Of a DNA stretch of 64,000 bases, positions 11,507 to 23,725 are shown piece after piece (the stretch's first letter is position 1; every line of letters begins with the position of its first letter). A program made the position numbers and the translations under genes. This stretch comes from Marthasterias glacialis (taxonomy: Eukaryota > Echinodermata > Asteroidea > Forcipulatida > Asteriidae), in contig OU452227.1 in assembly GCA_911728455.2 (NCBI GenBank), forward strand, positions 13,160,110-13,224,109, in the 5' to 3' direction. Under the pieces are notes generated by a model that saw only the letters and a program-made list of their open reading frames with translations, made no database searches and was not told the origin of the DNA.

Positions 11507-11595
11507 CTTTGAAGAAACACACTGCCTTCAACGTTCAGTTTTTTCAAGCAGTAAGTCAGTTCATGAGGATGCTGCAACATATACACAGCAGTCTC
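11507..11595 (-). CDS. Candidate internal coding exon, unknown protein
   Basis: The exon is 89 nt with an acceptor 'ttattcttacag' and donor 'CAAAG|gtacaa'. It is open in one phase only, encoding 29 residues that include 'MLQHPHELTYCLKKLNVEGS', with phase 0 entry. The residues do not match a domain I recognise. It lies in the minus-strand module array and could be the best preserved exon of that locus. I could not join it in frame to the module at 11.8 kb. Confidence 0.35.
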
Positions 11596-13338
11596 CTGTA
11601 AGAATAATGGTTAAGCATGAAACTTTATTTGACAAATTAAGAGGCTGCAAAAACCCATTTGTTCTCAAATCTTTTGCATTGTCAATTAATTAGTAAATGT
11701 TTCGACACTTCAACAAATTACTAATGCTTAGTCTAAATTCAGCAATGTAGATAATTTGCAAAATCAAGGAAAAGCCTTCAACTTTGGAAAAATTCTTACC
11801 CAGGACAAAGACGTCACTCTCCTGACCCTCCAACAAGACTTCATCATCAGCTTCTTCATGGTGCATGTTGATAGCAGAGCATTACATCACGGCAAGTCTA
11901 GATGACAACCAATTATAAAACAACAATCCAAATACATTATTGAAATGTGCCAAATACTTAAAATCACCCATACAAATTTGCACAGCTCACCGATAAAACA
12001 AAGTCTTTGATTAACTTATTAATGTTTTTTTTTTGCTTTATTCATACCAGTTAAGGTTTAATAGTCGACTGTTCGTTGTGAAACACTCAAACATTGAAAT
12101 AAACATTTTCATAAACAGAAATCTACCTGTAGCACCCGACTTCAATCCATGGATGAGATGTCACCCTGGTCCTCACTCACAGGCAAAGAGTTCAGCAATT
12201 ACCACCATTGTAGCAATCAGAGAAAAACAAAAAAGTAAAACATCTTAGACTAAGAACAGACAATTTAGGCGAGGTTTGTGGAGGCACTGAAAAGAGCCAT
12301 TGGTGGAGCCACTCTTTGTTTGGATCTGTATTCTATGATCTACAAAATTAATCAAGTTTTACTAGAACATAAATTGAGGTAGTGTAGTATTGCCATGTTG
12401 TTCTTATTCAAGTTTAACTATTAGGTTAACTTTTACAGCTTCAAAAAAGCAGTAACCATCAAAATCTATCCTTCCAACTGTTGAGGAGTAGTATTGCCAT
12501 GTTTTGGTCTTAATCAAACAAACTTCATTCTTTCAATATCCATTTTCTTCTGTCAAGAATCGCACTAGATCTATGTTTGAGCCATCATATTCACATAGCA
12601 TAGGATAATGGTCTCCTCATAACAAATTATTGTACACATGGATTAATAAATAAATGCAACATCTTTTGGTTCTACACCTCAATATATTTCTGAAACTACG
12701 TAGCTAAAGAGTTGAGTTAACCTTTAAATTCCATACTTCAGCATGGATGTCACTTTCTCTAACCAAGACACACCGTCTTTGATGTCTTCATGGTCCATGT
12801 TGATGACGAGGCAATGCATCATAGTCATTTGTCTTAGCAATCTGGACATGATCAAGTCAAAAATTACAATTCACGATGGATAAAAACCTTGGTCAAAACA
12901 ACATTCAGGTCTCCAAGTTCAAATTAAATGTAGTTCTTTCTTATCTCAAAAGAAAAATATTTCACTGAATTTCAAAAAATGCCAACATTCAATAAGATAC
13001 CGGGAGGCAATTTCTTGTTTGGGTTTTTAGACATAAGAACTTTCAAACAAAACTTACTAGAAACATTTCTATTTCTACAACTTCACAAAGAAGTTACCTC
13101 CAGAGTTTCCTTCCATGGATTCCTTGCATTTCATTATTTAGTTATCTGTACCTCAGTCTCTATATGAGGTACTTGGAACACCAGTTGATTAAAAAAAAAT
13201 GAATTCTGACGAATGGCCTGGAATTTTCAATGTATACAAATTCTTTCAGTTGAGAAATGACATTAAAACCACTACATGTTCTTAAAATTAGGAGATGAGT
13301 AGATGTATATATAGGTATACAGAATTCACTCTACGTAC

Positions 13339-13412
13339 CCTTTGCCATGACTTCATTAATGTCTTTGTGGTTGACGGCAGAGCTTTACATCTAGGAGATT
13401 CCTCATGATAAC
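13339..13412 (-). CDS. Candidate coding exon, copy A of a duplicated pair
   Basis: The exon is 74 nt with acceptor 'ttatttcag|GT' and donor 'AAAGG|gtacgt'. It is open throughout in one phase, with residues including 'YHEESPRCKALPSTTKTLM', and ends in phase 0. Its near-identical twin is 1118 bp away at 14,457-14,530. Protein family unknown. Confidence 0.35.
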
Positions 13413-13782
13413 CTGAAATAAAATGCAGATGTAAATACATTATCACTGTGGTTCAATTATTCATGGTCCATGTCAATAAAGATCACAGCACCAGAGCAAT
13501 CTAGCTGAACTAAAATTATTTATTAAAGCAAACAAGTAAATAACTAAAACTGAGATAAACAAAGAGCAGAGATTTGTTCTTGAACAGTGTTGTCTGCTAT
13601 AAGCTCACATTACTAAAAAGCAACTTATCAATTGTACAATTTTATCCATGTTGCACAGGCAGATGTAGTGATTGTGACAAGTGAAAGCTGACAACTTTAC
13701 ACTTTCAAATCATGTTAAAATATTGGCCAAAAAAATGCAGAAACAATATTTTTGTTTTGTTTTAGATATAATTTTCTCTTAC

Positions 13783-13857
13783 CAAGCCACACCTCCATTG
13801 ATGTCTTTATGGTTCACGTTGATGAAGGGACAATGCAGAGTCATTTGCCTCGGCAAT
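13783..13857 (-). CDS. Candidate coding exon of the module array
   Basis: The exon is 75 nt with acceptor 'catgtccag|AT' and donor 'GCTTG|gtaagag'. One frame is open (residues include 'PFINVNHKDINGGVAW'). The homologous segment at about 12,770-12,850 has the donor changed to 'gttagag'. The phase does not fit its neighbours, so it may be non-coding. Confidence 0.3.
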
Positions 13858-14456
13858 CTGGACATGAACAACTCATCAAGTCAACATTGGATGAAAACAA
13901 ATTAGAAGTATCCCAAGTTCATATTTAGTGAATGTAGTTTGGTGTTAACTTAAAAAAATGTGAACATCCATCAATGACAATGTCATCAGTCTGAAGTCAG
14001 ACAACATTTTTTACATTGGAACATCACACAACTTCTCATTTGGAACTTCAGACATTGAAACTTTTATACAAAAATGTTACCTTTTACAATTAAAAAAAAG
14101 CAAGTTACCTTTCAGTTCCACCCTTCCAACTGTTGTTGAGTAGATGCAACTTGTAATTCTTCCAACTCCTTGACACCCTTCATACAAGTCAATCATGGTC
14201 CATGTCGAAAGCAGCAAAACACATCCCAGTGATTCATCACATCATCTAGTCAATCAAACCATACATGAACTGATTAACAACTAGTTGAAACATCAGTTGA
14301 TTTAAAAAGAAATCTTCTGAATAAAGTTCTTGGTTTTTCAGCTATTATAAAACCTTTCAGTTAAGAAATAATTTTAAAACCAATTACATGTTGTTAAAAT
14401 AACAAATAAGGTGAAGAGTAGATGTACATGTAAGTATATAAATTCACTTGACGTAC

Positions 14457-14530
14457 CCTTTGCCATGACTTCATTAATGTCTTTGCAGTTGACGACAGAG
14501 CTTTACATCTAGGAGATTCCTCATGATAAC
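14457..14530 (-). CDS. Candidate coding exon, copy B of a duplicated pair
   Basis: Same 74-nt structure and frame as 13,339-13,412, with acceptor 'atttcag|GT' and donor 'AAAGG|gtacgt'. Residues include 'CKALSSTAKTLMKSWQR'. Only three nucleotides differ between the two exons, fewer than in the flanking intron-like sequence. That may reflect selection or a recent duplication. Confidence 0.35.
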
Positions 14531-15918
14531 CTGAAATAAATGCAGATTTAAATACATTACAGTGTGATTCAATTATCCATGGTCCATTTCAATAAAGGAT
14601 CACAGCACCAGAGCAATCTGGCTGAACTAAAATAATTTATTAAAGCAAACGAGTGAATAACTAAAACTGAGATAAACAAAGAGCAGATATTTGCTCTTGA
14701 ACAGTGTTTTCTGCTATAAGCTCACTGTACTAAAAGGCAACTTATCAATCGTACAATTTTGTCCATGTTGCACAGGCAGATGTTGTGATTGTGACAAGTG
14801 AAAGCTGACAACTTTACGCTTTAAATCATGTTAAAATGTTGGGCAAAAAATTTGCAGAGACAAAATTTTGTTTTAGAGCAAACCAGATTTGTGCAAAGTG
14901 AGCATTTGATGAGCCATTCAATCACACAAAAAATATTCTCTCCACACATGTGTATAAAATCAACCTTTACAACGGATACCAAATAACATTTTTAATAATA
15001 CACATTTGAAATGATGTTCTTTTTAAGTGAGTATAAAGGATTGTTCACCTTGACATTGCCTTGATCAACTTGTTGATGAGTAAATGTAAATATCAAGATG
15101 TCCCTCACACAGTAACACACCACATTACACGTTGTCATGGTTCATGTTGACAGCAGAAATCAAACTCCTAGAATGCACAGGAATTAAGTCAACAATAACA
15201 TTAGTAGATTAGGAACAATAAACACCTCCCATTGTATAAATATAGCTATAACTTTTGCATGGTAAAATTCTGCAAACTTACATATAGGGTGTTGTCTAAA
15301 AAATGAAAAATCCTGGAGAAAAAAATGGTGTGTATCCTTTGGTCTGGAAATGACTTCTCTCTGAATATGCAGGATGCTATATTTTATAGGTCGTCAGGTT
15401 CTCGACATCACGTCAAAAAGAAATCTAGAGGTGTGGTTTTATAATAATGGCCGTGTCTTTCTTGAAAATCTTAATGTGAATAAAGATCATTGAAAACTCT
15501 TGACAAATTACAGGCCTGCATTTAGATCTGAATTATCAAGCCGAGTTAAAAAAGAAATCTTACCTTAAGGTTCTATTCTTTAACTTGTAGCTGAGTGGAC
15601 GTCAATCTCCTTACAGCTTGACACAACTCCATGACATCATCCTCAGAGCCTACGTAATCTATGTAAAATACTTACTAACAACATAAAAAACTGTCCTATA
15701 TTAAAACATCTCAAAATTCAAGTTAAAAGACTAATTTGTTTAGGCCTACCAACAGAAAAGCAGACTTCTGTGATATATGCAATGCAATCCAATTAGATCA
15801 AATGGTTCATAATGCTTTGGTATTGATTTTGTGCACGTTTACATTTGACTGATTTCAATTGCAGCAATTGAAATAGGCAGCATGACGCCTTCAATGCTAT
15901 TTCCTGAAACTGGCAGAA

Positions 15919-15988
15919 TTTCTGACAGAAGTATTATTTTCTATGGAGGACAAAATTTCTGACAGAAGTATTATTTTCTAAGGAGGTC
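15919..15988. repeat. Short tandem duplication (38-bp period)
   Basis: The segment 'tttctgacagaagtattatt' starts at 15919 and again at 15957. Confidence 0.8.
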
Positions 15989-17149
15989 TAGTCCTGGTAT
16001 AAACTCAGAGGTGAGCTTTCAGATTGAAACTAATCAATTATTTCTCTCAATATTTACCAATCCTGTGCTTTGTCTATAAGTCCCATCCAAGCTCTTCCAG
16101 GTGCCCATTTGATAGCAGCAATCTGTACACGAATGATTCCTCATGACATCATCTGTACATGCAGAAACATAAATAACTGCACAAAAATCACAAAATTTAC
16201 GCCACAATTTTTGTACATCTCTACTTTTCCAAAATATTATTTGAGCCAATCAAATTACTCAGTAAAAACCACAATATTGGTTACAAAGCTTTCCAAAACA
16301 GTCTAGCCAGTGAAATACCTAGGGAAGACAGTTTCATTGGGTAGTATGGGCATCCATACAATTACATCAGCTGATCCAAAGATATATTACCTTCAAATTG
16401 TATTCTCCTCAAACGGTAACACACCTACATCGATGTCTTCAGATTTATTGCACTCAAATGCATCTAAGTACATGACAACCTGAAAATAATAAATGATAGA
16501 TGAACAATTTGGAAAGCACAAATTATGATGTGGATTCAGTTTTTACTCAACGAACTGACATTTGTTTTACTTCACATTACCAGCTACATTAATGACAAGT
16601 GAACATCAAGAGCATCATCAAATAATACACCAGGTAATTTTATCAAACATTGGAATATTGAGCCGATGTTGAACCTGGTGATAAGAAAGTGCTTGGATGT
16701 CAGTCTCCTTATGACATGACTCCATCTTAGCAGTCCTGAAGAACAATTCAAATTTCACTTTTTGACATTACATTATGAACACTGCTTTTTGGGACCTTTT
16801 TCTAAACACAAGCTCTTTCTTTATACAAGCTACAAAATGCTCGTTTAAAACCATGTAAAATGGGACACAGTGCATTTTGAACCACTTTTTAAATAAAAAT
16901 GGTAATACTTTGTAATGAGATAAAATAAACAAGATTTACCAGTAGCAGCAAAGAGCAAAACATCCCTGGATTTGACGACAGGCTGATTCTTGCAAAGTCA
17001 GAATGCTCCATTAGATACCACATCACAGTAACTAAAGGAACAGGCAAACTGAATAACATAATCAACCAAAACAGAATAATTTGACAATATGTAAATGTTC
17101 ATTATTATTATTATCCAACTATAAATCAAGGTGCGAAACAACATGAAAA

Positions 17150-18125
17150 CTTACACCAATACACCCATCTCACGTCATCTTAGCCCTTGCTCATCCACCA
17201 AGGGGACCCATCTGATGTCATCTTAGCCCTTGCTCCTCCAGCATGGGGACCCATCTGATGTCATCTTGGCCCTTGCTCGCACACCAAGAAGACCCATCTG
17301 ATGTCATCTTAGCCCATGCTCATCCACCAAGGAGACCCATCTGATGTCATCTTAGCCCTTGCTCATCCACCAAGGAGACCCATCTGATGTCATCTTAGCC
17401 TTTGCTCATCCACCAAGGAGACCCATCTGATGTCATCTTAGCCCTTGCTCATCCACCAAGGAGACCCATCTGATGTCATCTTAGCCCTTGCTCATCCACC
17501 AAGGAGACCCATCTGATGTCATCTTAGCCCATGCTCATCCACCAAGGAGACCCATCTGATGTCATCTTGGCCCTTGCTCATCCACCAAGGAGACCCATCT
17601 GATGTCATCTTGGCCCTTGCTCATCCACCAAGGAGACCCATCTGATGTCATCTTTGCCCTTGCTTGCCCACCAAGGAGACCCAACTGATGTCATCTTAGC
17701 CCTTGCTCGCCCACCAAGGAGAGACGAACCATTATCCATGCAGCCATACACCCATCTGATGTCATCTTAGCCCTTGCTCATCCACCAAGGAGACCCATCT
17801 GATGTCATCTTGGCCCTGGCTCATCCACCAAGGAGACCCATCTGATGTCATCTTGGCCCTGGCTCATCCACCAAGGAGACCCATCTGATGTCATCTTGGC
17901 CAATGCTCGTCCACCATGGAGACCCATCTGATGTCATCTTAGCCCTTGCTCATCCACCAAGGGGAACCATCTGATGTCATCTTAGCCCTTGCTCATCCAC
18001 CAAGGAGACCCATCTGATGTCATCTTAGCCCTTGCTCATCCACCAAGGAGACCAATCTGATGTCATCTTTGCCCTTGCTTGCCCACCAAGGAGACCCATC
18101 TGATGTCATCTTAGCCCTTGTTCAC
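17150..18125. repeat. 43-bp satellite, about 22 units
   Basis: The unit contains 'cccatctgatgtcatcttag' followed by 'cccttgctcatccaccaagg'. The period is 43 bp, with scattered substitutions (cttagccc/cttggccc/ctttgccc). One interruption at about 17,722-17,755 ends with the same 'acacccatct' that opens the array, which suggests a larger duplication inside it. Confidence 0.95.
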
Positions 18126-20544
18126 AACATGTCACCGTTGCAGTAAACAAAATAAAAAATACAAAGTCACAGCTTATAAATTCAAAATCTCTATTCAATA
18201 CAAAATTCAATATGTTTTGGGGATTATTTGAGGTGCAGTGGTTTTTATGTGATCCAGTGTGATTAATTAGTGAATGAAATGTTAAAATGTGAAAGGAAGG
18301 AGTAGAATGTTAGCTTGTTAATATCATGCAGAATTGATTGATTGGTGCAAGTGTGCATGTGATCAAGTGAGAGGTCAATGATGACCAACAACAAAATGAT
18401 TATATAGAAATACTAGTCCAAACATTTCTGCAGTACTTGTTGATGTGGCAGGATTAGAACTTGCCTTGCCTACATTGATGATCCAAGCTGACCAGTCAGA
18501 GGCTAGTGGACACAGAAAGCCTTGAAATGGAGCATCCTGGTGTGGTAGGGTCTGTCAGAGGGAGGGCATGTGTACAATGTAGTTTGGGCTGAAGAAGTAG
18601 GACTCCATCTCAGCTTCTCACACTCAGTCAGTGCCACATGTAAAAAAAAACATGGGGAAAAGATAAAAAATTTCAAAAGTATATAGGTACATGTAGATTT
18701 AGTGGTATTGAAGCAATGTTTCTTTTAACAAAACCCTCTAACTTAAAGCAATATTGTATGATGTGATGATCAAAGAAAGATCATGCAGGTTCAAAGGTTA
18801 AAAATTACAGTTTCGGGTGTCATCGAACATGTTTAAATAGAACTTTTTAATCATGGTAAATGTTTTTGGTTTTATTAGTTTTTAAAATAAAATGTATTAA
18901 AATGTTGACGTTTTCAATAAAAGCATCATACAACCAATCTGTGAATATTTCAAAATAGGCAACCCAGTAACAGAACGCCCCAATAACACTGACTGATGGA
19001 TTATGTAAATTAATTTGTGCTTAGTATTCCAATCTGGCAAGTCAAAGAGGAAATATTAAGTGTCAAGGAGACAATCATTTTGCAAATGGCATTAACATTT
19101 CCAAGGCCAATCGGTCTGGGACTCTTTAATTATAAAAGTGAGTTTCGGAACTAAAACTAATTTGAAACATTTTTTGATCATTACAAATTATGTATTACAC
19201 TTTTAAAAAGCATTACACATTACCCTAAATTTCTACCTTGGGTATTTACTGACAGTGTCACACAAAATGTGTAAGTTTTATGACCAATAAGTTGGGTTGA
19301 CTTACCCAGAATGTATGGAAGTTCACTTTTGGTGCATGCATACAGGGACTAGACGCAAACATCACCAAGTCTTGGATGGTTGAATTCATCAAGCGTACTC
19401 AGGGTAAAGGGGCACATGAAAGAAAATGGAACACAAACACAAAGTATAAAAGTCTTAATTATGGTTCATTAATTAAGGCTTGCAAAAGTATAACAAATGA
19501 ACATATGTTAACAAGATGTGAATAACCATGAATTCTGCATATAACATGGAGTAGGAATTGTATAAAATAGGCAGATAGTGGTTGCAACAAAATCACTTGT
19601 TTTTGTTTTTGGTGGTGTTTTGCTTCAAACCTACATCTTTCAAAATTCACTAAGAAAGATATCTGAAAATGTCTGGCATTCGGCAAAACATTTAAGGTCA
19701 TCTACTTATATCTACTTCAATGTCAGTAAATGCAGGCTGGTATAAGAGTGCTCTTTCATAAAATTATACTGATGATTGGCTCCGTTGCCTTTGACAAGTG
19801 TCACGCCGCACACATAATTTCAATAATTCAATGTTACATAACAATTAGAAATTATCATTACATTAGAGCATCATGGACATTATGCTCAGTTAAAATGGAT
19901 ATCACAATCAACACAGTCATTTAGAAAAAATATTTCTAAATATTTCTCATACTTCTTTACACTCAACATGTATTATCTAAAGTGTAAAGTATGTTACCTT
20001 TAAAAACAAATTCTTTGAACAATTTTTAACATGAGCTGATAGGCAAAAGTTTTGCAAATCAGTTTTTTCACTTCAGAAAAGGACCCCAGTGGATCATATA
20101 AAGCTTTGAAAAAAAAAAGGCCAGACAAGTACTGTATGTCTTAAAGCAACATGGACGTTACATTCTAGTGTCATAATAATTACCCCACCCTACATATGGT
20201 CTCCCTTACAAATTAGTCATTTAAAGAGTAAATGATTATTTGGCGCAAGTTTGCTGGGACTGCTCTAAAAACTCTGCTCAGATGCAGCTAAACTGTCTAA
20301 AATGTCATAGGTATTACATGCCTCAATGAATGAAACATTTAACCTTTTCTAAACAAAGGTTTTTGCAAAATAGTTTTATCACTGTGAAAAGGACCCATGT
20401 GTGAATGATAACCTAATAACTTAAATACAGTAATAACAAATTGGGTTAAGAATGCTGTCACTGTCACTACGTTTGGCAAATGTTTTAACATTTGTAAAAA
20501 TTTTATTGGGCCCTTCATGATTTTTCATTTTTAATATAAAAAAG

Positions 20545-20716
20545 AATTGGTGGTGAAAGAGAGAAGCTTTCAAGGGCAAGCCAGTTTTTCCTTGGTAACT
20601 ACAGGACACCTCTATGGGGGAAATTACAAGTTCTACTGGACATTTTAATGGGATCCAAAGCAATGGGCCAGGGACATGGAGGGAGGAAATTCTTCTGTGA
20701 ACTATCAGGCCTATTG
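20545..20716 (+). repeat. Dispersed repeat family R1, copy 1
   Basis: It shares an ordered set of blocks with 36,520-36,672, 37,383-37,535 and 37,755-37,890: 'gggcaag', 'ttttcctt(a/g)gta', 'ggacacctctatg', 'gaaattacaa', 'attctactgg' and 'atcaggcct'. Probably a short non-autonomous element; no terminal repeat was identified. Confidence 0.65.
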
Positions 20717-21335
20717 TACACACAACTGCTGGTATTATTCAATGCTACATATGTTTTAGAAATGAGCATTACAAATGAGTGCCACTGATCTTATGCTAAG
20801 TGGACATGACTTTCACGGTGAACAACATCATTTAACAATCTCTGTGAGGTTAATGCTTAAGTTGTTTCTTTGAAAGCAAACTTTTAACATTTAATATAAA
20901 AGTGGAGGCACTGTACAGTTAATGACTAGAAAAACAAAACTTTTGAATTTGCCTTTGAACTTTCTACATTACATCTACTGAATGCCTTAGATAAAACATC
21001 AACACCCCAAGTATGATGGTTCAGATAGTAAAAATAACAAAAGGGTTAAAGAATGCTGTTACTCAAAGATAAATACATTGAAATAAAAAAAATAAAAAAA
21101 ATACAATTTAAATAAATTTACCAAAATGTAATTTTTACATGTTTCACTTTTAACTATTGTAAACTGAAGATACAAAAACATAACACAATATGATTTAGTT
21201 TGCCCATCATCACACTTATGAAAACATTTCACTTCAGTGCCAGTAAAAATGTCCCGTCCAAAAAAAATAAAAATTAAAAATAAAATTTCTTGTTTAATGT
21301 GGCTCTAAATAAATTTGCTATACATGGGCACAACT

Positions 21336-21512
21336 GGTTGATGTGAGCGATCAGTCGCTCATTTTTCGATCGGTTGATCATGACACTGTATCGGTCGATC
21401 CCACTGACACCAGTCAAACACTTTTTCTTTACAATTCACAAGTCCAAGATATCCTTTAGAATCAACCAAACGTGCAACGCAGTTGACCGATCACGCAGAT
21501 CGACCGATCACA
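21336..21512. repeat. Cluster of GATCGGT/ACCGATC motifs
   Basis: The motif (a/c)gatcggt(t/c)gatc or its complement occurs about five times in 175 bp, together with 'gagcgatcagtcgctc', which has 6-bp arms. It may be a decayed inverted-repeat element. Function unknown. Confidence 0.4.
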
Positions 21513-23126
21513 CTCAACAAATACAAAAGTTTGATTAAAATTAGCTTACTGTTTTGCAAAGTCGTGCAAGTAAAAACACATTATTGCTACAGGTATGCCC
21601 TTTCACAATGTCATGACGAGGATTTGACCAAAAATATTCCTGCAGAAAAATTATGCAAGATGTCAATACCTTGGCCATTTACATCCCTACTGTAACATTC
21701 ACTACCCCCAAATTCTACAACCCCACCCTCCCTTTGTTAAATGTGACAAGAGACTAGAAAAACAATAACATGATAAAAAATGTGGTATTTCTGGTCATCG
21801 ATGAAAAATAAACTATAAAATAAAAACTAAACATTGTTGGTGTTTTTTAAATCATTCATCTGCACAGGTTATCACTAATCCAATAAAAAACAACATGAAT
21901 GGAACTAACTATTGACCTCAGTTTGAACAAGGTATGGTTTATCAAGATTCTCCTTCACTTTTCACGTTTCTGACTGAGGCTGAGGGCAATTAGTTACTAC
22001 TTCATATGGAAAACTGTGGCCGTATTTCGGTCATAAAAGAACCACGAGCCTTGTGTGACCGCTACACAATAACATCTATAACTATAAGTTTCTCCACAAT
22101 AAAACAAAAATAAGTAAATGAAGTTTCTAAATAGTACTTAAGTTTAACGTACAAAACAAATATACTTTAAATCATACTGGAAAAAATCTGGTCGCCAAGA
22201 CCACAGAACAATACAGACATTACCATTATTTCCCTAATTTTAACTGTAATTTATTTTTGATTGCAATTATAGTTGAGATATTTAGACAAATCAACGGGTA
22301 TTGTATTAAGAACTTAATAATATGAACATATTTTGAACTTAACCGTGTACAAGTAAGTGGTTTCAAATCACCCCTATTCCTATTAATGTTGTGATCCGAC
22401 CTCAAAACAGTGTCCAATCTCGACGGAGCTTTGCTAAATTCTTCTCACACAAGATAGTTTTAAACCAAAGTAAGGTTAGCAGAATGACATACATATATCT
22501 TCTATTCATATTAACAAGTTTTTGTACTTAATAATTCAGCGTAAATATGGGATAACCGAGAGAAGAAAATCTCTCTATAATTGGACCCCAAAAAAGCCAC
22601 TCTTTCCTCTGAACCAATCAAAACTTGTTTTATATGGAAAGCGAATTTTTCATAGTTGATTTTGTCGTTCGAGGTGGGTCTGTACGATGACTAAAACTAT
22701 TTTGCCGATCTGTTTAGTGAGTGAACCCACTGAAAACGTGGTCAAACTCGTGTTGACCTTCATAGGAAAAGCTCGTTTTTAAATTTTTGTCTCGGTTTTG
22801 TATTCAAAAGAGCCCTAAGTTCCCGACTGTGTTATGTTTTGTTTCCAATACCTATCTGGAGAGTAAGAATGAAGCTTTCAAATGCCGAGCGAGGAGGTAA
22901 AAAACACACATACACTTTTTTTTTATGAAGGAAAGTTTGCCGATTTTGCATCATCGGGCCTTCCATTTCCCGCGTTGAATGGTGCGTTGTGGATGTATGC
23001 GCGCAAGTTTTCCATATAATTAGAAATGCAATTCCAGTATTTTTACAACACTAATTTTAGTCCAACATACTACACATACAGCGCTCATTTTTACAATACT
23101 ATTTTTAAAATGAATATCACACTTAC

Positions 23127-23360
23127 AAGTGTTCTTCACGAAGAAAGTTGACGTTTGCTGTGCAGGATGAACCAAGAAAACTTCAACACCAAAATGGAAG
23201 GGATGGCGGCCATGTTGTCTTGTTGCAGTCGTTCAGTCCCAATGCTCAAAACTAGCGCCCACGACGTCTTAATAAAGAAAATCGCCACATAATTGGACAA
23301 AAGGCTATTCACTCGCTCAAACCGAAAAAGCACATTCCTCAAGTGCCACTCCATTCAGTA
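23127..23360 (-). promoter_or_regulatory. Candidate first exon and promoter of a minus-strand gene
   Basis: On the minus strand a segment ends in a strong donor, 'ACACTT|gtaagtgtga' (exon edge at 23127). It contains 'caacatggccgccat', a typical metazoan initiator or YY1-like context. The short frame opened by that ATG stops before the donor, so this would be mostly 5' untranslated. Its position upstream of the minus-strand module array suggests it could be the start of that locus. The DIRS element inserted only about 80 bp upstream. Confidence 0.35.
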
Positions 23361-23431
23361 GTGCAGATGGGACTAGCGGTAGAGGATTTATTTGAAAACA
23401 ACTATTTCCACAAAAGCCTTTCAAGGAAGAA

Positions 23432-23500
23432 ATTCTATTACGTCATCAGTCACACTTCAGTGACCACATGAGATTGCACCACGGACCGTGTAGCTTCAGT
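23432..23500 (+). repeat. DIRS left inverted terminal repeat
   Basis: The outer 44 bp (23,432-23,475) are the exact complement of ICR positions 27,920-27,963. The inner part (23,465-23,500, containing 'gcaccacggaccgtgtagct') is inverted at 28,128-28,163. Outside that shared part the left and right ITRs have diverged. Confidence 0.9.
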
Positions 23501-23725
23501 GTACCGCAAAACCTTGACAGAGTAACACGTTGTGTTAACAACTCTGTTCGTGTAGCAACAAATTGCATATACTTAGCCGTTGGCTTTGTGAACCTTGTAC
23601 GATTTTAACAACCACTCTGTAACGTGATTACAGTACATATAAACTTGGTTTTTGATATACACGTTGTGTATAATATAAGCGAAGAAATCACACGTCGTGT
23701 GATCTTTTACACCGCTGAGACCAGC

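Larger units (their letters stand above)
10470..17000 (-). repeat. Array of duplicated, degenerate exon-like modules
   Basis: On the minus strand, short homologous segments recur every 0.3-1.1 kb. A typical module has an AG acceptor, a core like 'aacatg(g/a)accatgaagaca', often a 3' segment with 'atctactcatcaac', and a GT donor. Examples lie near 11,820-11,890, 12,764-12,850, 13,339-13,412, 13,783-13,857, 14,120-14,220, 14,457-14,530, 15,055-15,170, 15,580-15,660, 16,070-16,150 and 16,400-16,480. The 13.2-13.74 kb segment is repeated at 14.3-14.86 kb (offset 1118 bp). Several modules have an open frame between splice sites, but phases do not join consistently, so this is probably a decayed or non-coding multi-exon locus. 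Confidence 0.5.
18130..22600. other. Intergenic or intronic AT-rich DNA, no gene recognised
   Basis: All open frames are short and lack domain-like sequence. Recognisable items are a dispersed-repeat copy at 20,545-20,716 and a cluster of 'gatcggt'-like motifs near 21,340-21,510. Confidence 0.4.

Noticed and set aside
17150-18125. CRISPR-like array
   Set aside because: Repeats abut without unique spacers and the genome is eukaryotic; it is a plain satellite.
18436-18530. A reversed tRNA or SINE (B-box-like 'agttctaatcc' on the minus strand)
   Set aside because: The A box is poor and neither tail nor target duplication was found.
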